From NCBI GenBank assembly GCA_902477365.1, contig CABSGW010000011.1, forward strand, positions 1-21,792: a stretch of 21,792 nt of DNA. Reading direction: 5' to 3'. Origin of the DNA: an uncultured Prevotellaceae bacterium (GTDB lineage: Bacteria; Bacteroidota; Bacteroidia; Bacteroidales; Bacteroidaceae). The notes under the pieces were generated by a model. That model ran no database searches. It was not told the origin of the DNA and worked only from the letters and a program-made list of their open reading frames with translations. A program made the translations under genes and the position numbers. Each line of letters starts with the position of its first letter. The stretch's first letter is position 1. Below, one piece after another: positions 15,733-21,792 of this stretch.

Positions 15733-16637
15733 TTAAATCAGCAACCGCTTGTTGACAGCATGCGTCAAGGCAATGCACATCAATATAACGGCACCTGAGA
15801 CTGTGTAATACAAACTGGGATTTTCAGAAAACAACCATTTTAAACAGATAATGGGAATCACATGCCAAAGGTATATCCTCAAGGAATTACGCCCCCAATA
15901 TTCAAATATTCCCCCTTGAAACTTGCCGCGCTGCAGCATTGGAAGAATCCCCAACAGGCAAAGTATGGACGCTATAGGAATCTCCATATAGGTTCTCATA
16001 AATTCTATTTTGGATTCCATGAACAGATACACGCATACTATTGATAAAATGCAAAAAAGTATTATTATCCCCCCCTAACATTAATAACATTTAAATATTT
16101 TCGACTATATATACCCATGACAATAAAAAGCATCAGGATGCAGTTGAACACGGAGCTTATATTGAAACTGGTATTGGAGATATTGTATGTCAACAACCCC
16201 AAAGCGAACAATAATATGAACCTTACGGTATTGCACCTTATTAAACGAAATACCAACCACAGCAACGTTATCAACACGAACAGGGCAGGGACAAACCATA
16301 AGTGGTAAAAAGGAGCATACAGGTTTTGCACAACATCCATCCAGTCAAAGTTGCCATGCCTGAGAACATAAGCAGTATATACAAGCCATGCAACTGACCA
16401 CTCTGCCAACATCCTCTTCCAGTATTTGGACAAAACGCTCCAATAGCCCTGTCCGGCTAATCTTTCCATATCGAGAAGGTAACCGCTGACAAAGAAAAAG
16501 GCCGGCATATGGAACGAATAAATTGTATAGCGGATGATATTCTCATCCAATGTGCCCAAAAGCACATGCCCTATGACAACAAGGAATATCAGGATACCTT
16601 TCACGGCATCGACACTTCTGTTCCTTCCATTTACCAT
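15733..16637 (-). pseudogene. Membrane acyltransferase (acyltransferase-3 family), split at a G7 tract (candidate phase-variable gene)
   Basis: An integral membrane O-acyltransferase, presumably acetylating a capsule sugar. The first frame (16065-16637, 190 residues) holds the family N-terminus RSVDAVKG and VIGHVLLG (His24). It also has SFHMPAFFFVSGYLL and several membrane segments, then stops just after the G tract (NVRGG, stop). The missing C-terminal half lies in another frame down to 15733 and includes further membrane segments and SLRIYLWHVIP, the conserved closing motif of the family. Adding one G (G8) makes 906 bases, a continuous 301-residue protein of normal size that reads straight through a membrane helix (IIILFCILSIVCVYLF). 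The present state is OFF. The start overlaps the synthase gene by 7 bases. Confidence 0.8.
16069..16075 (-). repeat. Poly-G tract of 7 (coding strand), candidate slipped-strand switch
   Basis: Seven C's on the plus strand, G7 in the gene, sit exactly where the acyltransferase frame breaks. G8 restores the frame. The tract is followed by ATAATAATA, which supplies the premature TAA codons in the present register. Confidence 0.85.
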
Positions 16638-17503
16638 CTTACTTGGTTTTTCTTCAATTTATTTCTCTGTACTTTTTCAATGTCAAGAATCTCCTCTTTC
16701 TTGTAGGCTAAAGCTTTTGCCACAGCCCGGCAGTCGCGGGCCAACTTACGCACACCGTCTGGTTCCAATGATGCCGCATGGTCCGTACCTTTCCATGTAC
16801 GGTCAAGCGTATAATGGCGTTCTATCCATTCCGCCCCCAACGCCACGGCAGCAGAATCGATGGCGATACCCAGATGATGGCCTGAGAAACCTATGGATTT
16901 CACCCTATCGGCATACAACTCACGCAAGCGGGTAAGCTCCAACAAACAAATATCCTCAAACGGTACAGGATAGCCCGATGTACAATCGTAAATGACCAGG
17001 TCCTTGTTACGTCCCTTTGATTCGAAGAACCGGATGATTTGTTCTTCCTCTTCACGGGTTGTCATGCCAAAGGACAAATGGATTTCACCACCGAAACTGT
17101 CGCAGAGGTATTCCAACAGGCCTTTGTTCAAGTTGCAGGCCGAAGGTACCTTGATAAGGTTGGGATGTAACGTGCATATCTCCTTGGCAGAAGTGATATC
17201 CCACACCGACGTGGAATATTCAATGCCGAACTCATTGCACCATTCTTGCAACTGGCGGTGTTGATCAAGGCTGAATTCCAAAAACTCACGGTGTTCTCCG
17301 TAAGTCTTGCCGTATGAGTTTTCAGGGTGTGGGTGCGGGGCATTATATTCTTCAGGGGAGAGCAACTCTTTGTTGCACCGTTTTTGGAACTTGACCACAT
17401 CAGCCTTGCAGTAAGTTGCGGCAGTCATGATCATTTCTTTAGCGATAGCCATGTCGCCCTTGTGGTTACAGCCGATTTCGGCTATGATTCTGGGTGATTT
17501 CAT
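16631..17503 (-). CDS. neuB: Nonulosonate (sialic acid/KDN) 9-phosphate synthase-like, NeuB/NANS family
   Basis: A TIM-barrel synthase condensing phosphoenolpyruvate with a six-carbon sugar (ManNAc, mannose, or a 6-phosphate). I start at ATG 17501-17503, which overlaps the upstream stop by 4 bases (ATGA). The longer open frame is mostly the GT2 gene's sequence in another frame. Motifs are AEIGCNHKGD at residues 8-17, VVKFQKR, SYGKTYGEHREFLEFS, SFGMTT, CTSGYP, and SGHHLGIAI through TWKGTDHAASLEP. From memory, the GKTYGEH, SGH and TWKG-DH-ASLEP blocks match vertebrate NANS, which acts on phosphorylated sugar, better than bacterial NeuB (SDHT). At 290 residues it lacks the usual C-terminal SAF/antifreeze domain. 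With the fused phosphatase downstream, a KDN-9-phosphate or Neu5Ac-9-phosphate route is likely. Confidence 0.85.
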   Translation of the reverse strand: MKSPRIIAEIGCNHKGDMAIAKEMIMTAATYCKADVVKFQKRCNKELLSPEEYNAPHPHPENSYGKTYGEHREFLEFSLDQHRQLQEWCNEFGIEYSTSVWDITSAKEICTLHPNLIKVPSACNLNKGLLEYLCDSFGGEIHLSFGMTTREEEEQIIRFFESKGRNKDLVIYDCTSGYPVPFEDICLLELTRLRELYADRVKSIGFSGHHLGIAIDSAAVALGAEWIERHYTLDRTWKGTDHAASLEPDGVRKLARDCRAVAKALAYKKEEILDIEKVQRNKLKKNQVRW

Positions 17504-18492
17504 CTTTTTGACTTTATTTTTATGTAAATTATAGGGTTTATCAAGAAAATGATGTGCTTTATTTCCTCTTTTAATCTTTTGCAAAACCGCTTATTCAAAA
17601 GATATTTCAAGTAGTATTTTCTTAGGTTTCGCTTTAGAAAAACAAGAATATCGTGTTCATCGTTATAAACTGGGAGCAACTTGTAAAGAGTGGCCAAGTT
17701 TGAAGTAAACCTTCTTGCCAAGAATATATCCATGACTTCCTTGTCACCCATGTCCCGCACGAGTAAATAGGACATTTCGTCAGCTTTTTGCCTGTCAAGG
17801 CAGTTGACATTGAATTTCTGATCCGTATATCCCTTGAAGTTGGCGGACATGCTGTTTTCCACGTAATGATATAATATGTCGCTTATGTAGCATGCTTTTT
17901 GGATATGCAAGATGTACTGTAAAACGAACACATCATCTTCACAGTACTTTATTGTTTCATTAAATTCCAGACCATTCTCTTTTATAAGGGATGCCTTGTA
18001 GATTTTATTCCATGGCCAACCAACGAAAGAGGTTGGAGTGAATAGTTCGATGACGGCCTGTCTTCTGTCATACAATGTGGTTGTTTTGATGTTTCGTTTC
18101 CATAGTAACGTGCCGTCTGTTGATTCCCTATAACATCCACAGCAAACTAAATCTACATCATTCTCTTCCATAGCCTTTACCATTCGTTGTAGGAATTTCT
18201 TGTCCAAGTAGTCATCCGAATCAATAAAACAAATAAGCTCCCCTTTGACGTTTTTTAGTCCTATATTCCTCGCCGAGCTTACTCCACCGTTCCCTTTATG
18301 AAATAACCTTATCCGATTATCTTTCTTAGCATACTCATCACAAATTCTCCCTGAATTATCCGTACTCCCGTCATTGATTAAAAGCACTTCAAAATCAGTG
18401 AACGTCTGGGCTAATATGCTATTTATGCAACGAGGCAAAAATTGCTCCACATTATATACCGGAACAATAACTGAAATTTTAGGATTATTCAT
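17500..18492 (-). CDS. GT2-family glycosyltransferase
   Basis: An inverting GT-A glycosyltransferase of the EpsJ/WcaA-like kind. The 330-residue protein starts MNNPKISVIVPVYNVEQFLP. It has INDGSTDNS at 40-47, GNGGVSSARNIG at 67-78, and the DSDD metal motif at 91-94. GWPWNKIYKASL and EDDVFVLQY follow, as expected for this subgroup. The C-terminal tail is basic with a short hydrophobic patch (IIFLINPIIYI), possibly for membrane contact. It overlaps wzx by 4 bases at the start and the synthase by 4 at the end, so all three are likely translationally coupled. Donor sugar unknown. Confidence 0.9.
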   Translation of the reverse strand: MNNPKISVIVPVYNVEQFLPRCINSILAQTFTDFEVLLINDGSTDNSGRICDEYAKKDNRIRLFHKGNGGVSSARNIGLKNVKGELICFIDSDDYLDKKFLQRMVKAMEENDVDLVCCGCYRESTDGTLLWKRNIKTTTLYDRRQAVIELFTPTSFVGWPWNKIYKASLIKENGLEFNETIKYCEDDVFVLQYILHIQKACYISDILYHYVENSMSANFKGYTDQKFNVNCLDRQKADEMSYLLVRDMGDKEVMDIFLARRFTSNLATLYKLLPVYNDEHDILVFLKRNLRKYYLKYLLNKRFCKRLKEEIKHIIFLINPIIYIKIKSKR

Positions 18493-20048
18493 AATACAGA
18501 TAAGAAGTTATTTTTTAGTTTATCCAATACTGCAACGAACTTGCCTTTTACAAAAAATTGCTCATTTTTTGTGCATCCAATGAAATAGATGACAAGAAGA
18601 ATCCAACATGCAGTGATTAAACATACAACGAGGAAAGAGGCTATATTTACATTCATGTTGCAATAAACAAGCATAGGAATAATTAAGGCAAGAATACCAA
18701 CTTTCAATACGGGTTTTATGACATCAGCGATATACTCACGTAAAGGCATAACTATCAATGGTAGTACAATCCGTATGCGTACATATTGCGTACATATTTC
18801 CACAAGAATATGCACAAGAAAAACATGTTCGGGAGGAATACGAAAGAATCTCAATAAAAGGTAAGCCACGGGCACAATAGATAATAACATGCTGCCTTCT
18901 ATCAATTGAAACTTCTTTAACTTTCCCGTAGCATGTACGGCTGTTATGATGGGATTGGACAAGGCAAACAAGATTCCCGTACACAATATCAAGCGTAAGA
19001 AATTGACTGTATGTTCGGGTACTGCGCCCAACCACCATTTTAATATGAGCGGTGCTTCCAACATAAGAGGCAGCGATATGAGCAGCATCAGATAAAAAGA
19101 AAACTTCGAACTTACCTTTAAAAGCCGATGCATGTGGGCATAATCGCCTGTGGCATAACTTTTCGTCAATTGAGGATTCAATGCCATCTGGAAATTGGTG
19201 CAAAACTGACGGGTTACGTTCTGCACTTGTACGGCAATACCCCGCGCAGCATTCACCGCAGGACCAAAAAAGATATTCAGTAAAACGTTGATGCCCTGTG
19301 TATAGCCGATAACAGCTAAACTCCCGTTCATCGTCCAACCGGCAAAAGCAAATATTTCTTTAAACAACTTCTTGTCAAAACTCAGTTTGCTCCGGGTCTC
19401 CTCAAAATGTTTCCGGCAATAAATACTATAAACAATCCGGTCGAATATCTGGATGCAACAGAACAAAGCCGCATAAACAATCAGTTTGTCGTATGAAATT
19501 ACTAGCAACAGATAGACTATCAATAACTTCAATACCGCATCGACGATACTTATGTAAGCGAATGCCGACATCTTTTCATGCGCAATGATGCTTGCATTGT
19601 AAGGCACACTGATTACACTCAGCACAAACGAAATGATAGAAAACTGGTAAACCCAAAAGGCTGCTGTTTCACGTGTCTCAGGAATTTGTAATTGTGTGGT
19701 CATAAACCACAGTCCGATCGTTTCGCCGATTACAACCACCAAGCCTGCCAATAATAAATGGATGCTTAGAATATTGCCGAATGTTTTTTTCATTATCTCC
19801 ATATCTCCCTTGCCCAAGTCGTATGTGATATAACGGGAGGAAGCTCCGGCAAGTGAACCTGTAAGAAAACCTAACATGGTAATAACTCCACCTACCACAT
19901 TGTTGATACCGAAATCTTCCACTCCCAGTACTTGAAGTATGACACGGGATGTATAGAGATTGATACCAATCATCAACAGCATCCTGAAGTAAAGCAGAAG
20001 CGTGTTTTTCGCTATGCGACGGTTATTGGTGCTAACTGGAGAAGTCAT
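18489..20048 (-). CDS. wzx: Wzx-type polysaccharide flippase (MATE/MVF superfamily)
   Basis: An inner-membrane transporter that flips the undecaprenyl-diphosphate-linked repeat unit to the periplasm. The 519-residue protein has about 12-14 membrane segments. The N-terminal RRIAKNTLLLYFRMLL and YTSRVILQVLGVEDFGINNVVGG, and the central GPAVNAARGIAVQVQN, are typical of Bacteroides capsule flippases. It starts 27 bases after the end of the Abi-like second frame and couples to the GT2 gene by a 4-base overlap. Together with wzy it shows that the locus uses the Wzx/Wzy route rather than an ABC transporter. Confidence 0.93.
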   Translation of the reverse strand: MTSPVSTNNRRIAKNTLLLYFRMLLMIGINLYTSRVILQVLGVEDFGINNVVGGVITMLGFLTGSLAGASSRYITYDLGKGDMEIMKKTFGNILSIHLLLAGLVVVIGETIGLWFMTTQLQIPETRETAAFWVYQFSIISFVLSVISVPYNASIIAHEKMSAFAYISIVDAVLKLLIVYLLLVISYDKLIVYAALFCCIQIFDRIVYSIYCRKHFEETRSKLSFDKKLFKEIFAFAGWTMNGSLAVIGYTQGINVLLNIFFGPAVNAARGIAVQVQNVTRQFCTNFQMALNPQLTKSYATGDYAHMHRLLKVSSKFSFYLMLLISLPLMLEAPLILKWWLGAVPEHTVNFLRLILCTGILFALSNPIITAVHATGKLKKFQLIEGSMLLSIVPVAYLLLRFFRIPPEHVFLVHILVEICTQYVRIRIVLPLIVMPLREYIADVIKPVLKVGILALIIPMLVYCNMNVNIASFLVVCLITACWILLVIYFIGCTKNEQFFVKGKFVAVLDKLKNNFLSVL

Positions 20049-20075
20049 GCAGTCGTTCTGAGTTAAGTAGCAGGT

Positions 20076-20785
20076 TTAGTTTTCTCCGTGGCTTTTCCTC
20101 CATATAAGCGTTCCTGAGTTCCAAAACCTTCCTTTATCCAACTCGGTTTTGGCATAAAAGGCTCCCAAATAATATTTACCGGAATCACCTTCTTCATCGG
20201 AAAGGAAAAATTCAAAGTATCCTCCGGAAAAATGGTTGGCAGTCAATTCGCAGGCATAGTTTATACCCAAACCTTGCAGGTAACGGGGATTCTCAAAACT
20301 TAATGGAAACAACTCCGAGCAAAGGTTGTTCAGCATAAATAGGTTTCCATCAGTTTTTTCATCATGGGATGGAGAAAGCCATTATAATAAAGCATGACAA
20401 ATTCGTACCTTGACAAGGTTGCCCTTACGAAAGTGGCATACTTGTATTGCTCTTGCTCACCCAACCAGTCATTCTGTTGTATGAACTTCAGAATAGTGTA
20501 AAGGTGACCAAACGTGACAATCATACTAGCAAAAGCCAATGCGAAAATAAGAAGGACGTTCACCACTCCAAAGCTGCCGCTAAACAATGCGGACGTACAA
20601 TCATTTTCCCCCGTAGAGAATATACACATTGTTGGGGATAGATGTTTTATCAAGAAAAATCCTCCTATACAGACAGAGAGGCATATCGCACAGGCAATAA
20701 GCCACCATATTGCCGTATTAGGTGCTTTTATAGAATCGCTACCATCTTCCTCTGTTATCCTTTTTTGTTTCATAGCTGTTTTCAA
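20076..20785 (-). pseudogene. Small membrane protein resembling putative phage abortive-infection (PutAbiC) proteins, split in two frames
   Basis: The first frame (20330-20785, 151 residues) has two membrane segments (WWLIACAICLSVCIGGFFLI and GVVNVLLIFALAFASMIVTF). It then holds YKYATFVRATLSRYEFVMLYYNG, which resembles the C-terminal RAQLS-YE-LLFYN block of PutAbiC (PF16872-like) proteins. It stops after KKLMETYLC. The second frame (20076-20336, 86 residues) starts MLNNLCSELFPL, the expected continuation of that block. One inserted base would make 711 bases, 236 residues. The long coiled-coil middle of typical family members is absent. A real two-gene arrangement coupled by ATGCTGA (20330-20336) is the alternative. 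It occupies the place of upxZ in the operon. The Abi link is pattern recognition and tentative. Confidence 0.5.
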
Positions 20786-20826
20786 ACTATTGTCAATATC
20801 GATTTAACAAACTGTTTTCAAATAAG

Positions 20827-20907
20827 TTAGCAATCAAATTTAAATGATACTATTGAGGGATGTTGAAGGCGTTTCCATTCGTATATAAATTCTTCTATCA
20901 TATACAT
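20827..20907 (-). CDS. Short hypothetical ORF between upxY and the Abi-like gene
   Basis: A 26-residue reading frame (MYMIEEFIYEWKRLQHPSIV, six more, stop) in the 232-base gap after upxY. I do not recognise it. It does not look like UpxZ. It may be chance, a leader peptide, or the tail of a lost gene. The rest of the gap 20786-21017 shows nothing I can name. Confidence 0.15.
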   Translation of the reverse strand: MYMIEEFIYEWKRLQHPSIVSFKFDC

Positions 20908-21017
20908 GGTTGTGCGGTTGTTGGGTTATACTGTTTTGAGGCTATACGGCCTGAATATCATGAGGTCAGCAACTTAATACAAGTCTTCTTGTTTACTTAC
21001 CCCTTTCCGCTTGCCAA

Positions 21018-21569
21018 CTACAAAAGCTGTATGTATTCGGGCTGTACCTCCACGGCAGCGGCAAGGAGACTGGGAAGTTCTACGAACAGACGCTTGATAT
21101 GTGCCCCTTGGATTTTCTGCAAATTCCCTTCATATCCGTCCAAAGGGCCGCCTACGATGCGCACTTTCCTACCTATCATATCGGAGGATATTTCTTCGGG
21201 CGTGTAATAACACGGATTCTCGGAGGACTCAACGGCATGAATGAAACGTTGCATGTCGGTTTCCCTGACCGTCATCGGAATTTTGTATCCGCCGCGCAGG
21301 TAACGATATTGCACGGTATTGTATTTCTCGACTATAGGGTCAACTGCCAGCCGAGTGCCATTCACAAAAAGCAGATCCTGAATGAAGGGCACTTCCTCCC
21401 GACAACGCCTCCCATGCTTCACAGAAAGTTTCCACACCATGGGTGTGAATACCTCCATCCCCAAGTCCTTGAACAGCTTGTATGCCGGTTGTTTGGCGTT
21501 GCACCGCTTAAGATCGCGCATGACGAACCATAGCGGACGGTCTTGTACAGGGGTATGGAAGTCGTTCAT
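21018..21569 (-). CDS. upxY: UpxY-family capsule transcription antiterminator (NusG-like)
   Basis: UpxY proteins are specialised NusG paralogues that bind the leader of their own capsule operon and stop RNA polymerase from terminating early. They therefore act on the whole set of genes downstream here. The 183-residue protein has an NGN domain (LWFVMRDLKRCNAKQPAYKL from residue 13, then GMEVFTP, LLFVNG and RYLRGG). A KOW motif lies at 133-155 (GRKVRIVGGPLDGYEGNLQ). Length and layout are typical. It is the first gene after the promoter box, with a leader of about 200 nt. The partner gene upxZ, which inhibits UpxY proteins of other loci, is not found immediately downstream. Confidence 0.93.
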   Translation of the reverse strand: MNDFHTPVQDRPLWFVMRDLKRCNAKQPAYKLFKDLGMEVFTPMVWKLSVKHGRRCREEVPFIQDLLFVNGTRLAVDPIVEKYNTVQYRYLRGGYKIPMTVRETDMQRFIHAVESSENPCYYTPEEISSDMIGRKVRIVGGPLDGYEGNLQKIQGAHIKRLFVELPSLLAAAVEVQPEYIQLL

Positions 21570-21765
21570 TTTTCAGGTATGGGCATCTTTTCTAATCCTG
21601 CAAGCTGTCGTAATCCACACGGCAACAAGCAGTTACAAAAACCAAGCTATTGACTTCTATTAAGTCCATAAGATTGTTTCATCGCCGTCACTACTCATAA
21701 TAGCGTTTGTGTTGGTATTGAGTTTCATGACGTTTTTTGTCCGTCTCCTAATATGAGATGGATAT
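21570..21765 (-). promoter_or_regulatory. 5' leader of the capsule operon (likely UpxY target)
   Basis: About 200 nt separate the promoter box from the upxY start. In characterised Bacteroides loci this leader is where premature termination and UpxY rescue take place. I see no strong intrinsic terminator, only a short ACGGACAAAAAACGT-type imperfect dyad near 21729-21745. The role is inferred from position. Confidence 0.45.
21660..21728 (-). CDS. Possible leader peptide ORF upstream of upxY
   Basis: A 22-residue frame (MKLNTNTNAIMSSDGDETIL, two more, stop) inside the operon leader, ending 90 bases before upxY. There is no family match that I recognise. It could be a chance frame or a translated leader affecting antitermination. 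Confidence 0.2.
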   Translation of the reverse strand: MKLNTNTNAIMSSDGDETILWT

Positions 21766-21772
21766 TCTGCTG

Positions 21773-21780
21773 CAAAGGTA
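21773..21780 (-). promoter_or_regulatory. Bacteroides -7 promoter box (TAnnTTTG)
   Basis: On the minus strand this reads TACCTTTG, a perfect match to the Bacteroides sigma-ABfr -7 consensus TAnnTTTG, about 200 bases upstream of upxY. The -33 element would fall outside the window (only 12 bases remain), so it cannot be checked. It also cannot be seen whether the promoter lies in an invertible segment with flanking inverted repeats. Confidence 0.6.
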
Positions 21781-21792
21781 GTAAAAATAATT

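Noticed and set aside
17504..17584. Extending the nonulosonate synthase 27 codons upstream
   Set aside because: That segment is the coding end of the GT2 gene in another frame. The ATGA overlap at 17500-17503 is a normal coupled start.
18736..19338. A 200-residue minus-strand frame inside wzx
   Set aside because: It lies in an alternative frame of the flippase, whose hydrophobic pattern is continuous in the annotated frame.
20834..20841. A second TAnnTTTG-like box (TAAATTTG) before the Abi-like gene
   Set aside because: No TTG-type -33 element is seen at the right distance and the region is AT-rich, so a chance match is likely.

Overview
The window looks like chromosomal DNA of a gut Bacteroidales bacterium (Bacteroides, Phocaeicola or Parabacteroides). 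The evidence is an UpxY-type NusG-like antiterminator at the head of a long one-direction polysaccharide operon, a TAnnTTTG promoter box, a fused CMP-nonulosonate synthetase/phosphatase, and a Bacteroides-like IS66 remnant. All real genes read on the minus strand, so transcription runs from about 21.77 kb down to 1 kb.

The window is essentially one capsular polysaccharide (CPS) locus. In transcription order it holds: a promoter box and ~200-nt leader; upxY; a two-frame membrane gene resembling putative phage abortive-infection (PutAbiC) proteins where upxZ is usually found; wzx flippase; a GT2 glycosyltransferase; a NeuB/NANS-type nonulosonate synthase; a frameshifted membrane acyltransferase; a CMP-nonulosonate synthetase fused to a KdsC-like phosphatase; a polysialyltransferase-like gene; a decayed IS66 element; wzy polymerase; a GT2 enzyme; two GT4 enzymes; a fucosyltransferase-like gene interrupted at a poly-G tract; the four-gene GDP-D-glycero-D-manno-heptose cassette (hddA, gmhA, hddC, gmhB); a composite gene scar; a putative rhamnosyltransferase-like gene; and a WecG/TagA-type glycosyltransferase. 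The 5' part of a DEAD/DEAH helicase follows, cut by the window edge.

Together these genes predict a capsule repeat unit that combines a nine-carbon acidic sugar (KDN or sialic acid, delivered as CMP-sugar) with D-glycero-D-manno-heptose (delivered as GDP-sugar). The glycosyltransferases would assemble it, Wzx flip it and Wzy polymerise it, and the membrane acyltransferase may decorate it. No initiating sugar-phosphate transferase is visible.

The most unusual signals are two pure G tracts (on the coding strand) in two decorating genes: G9 at 7067-7075 and G7 at 16069-16075. Each interrupts an otherwise continuous reading frame, and each frame would be intact at exactly G8. This suggests slipped-strand (contingency-type) phase variation inside a Bacteroidales capsule operon, a group better known for invertible promoters. 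Homopolymer sequencing error is the main alternative. A second theme is the eukaryote-like design of the nonulosonate branch, with a NANS-like synthase and a CMAS-like fusion. A third is decay: scars, IS remnants and a broken Abi-like gene. I saw no tRNA, rRNA or CRISPR array.
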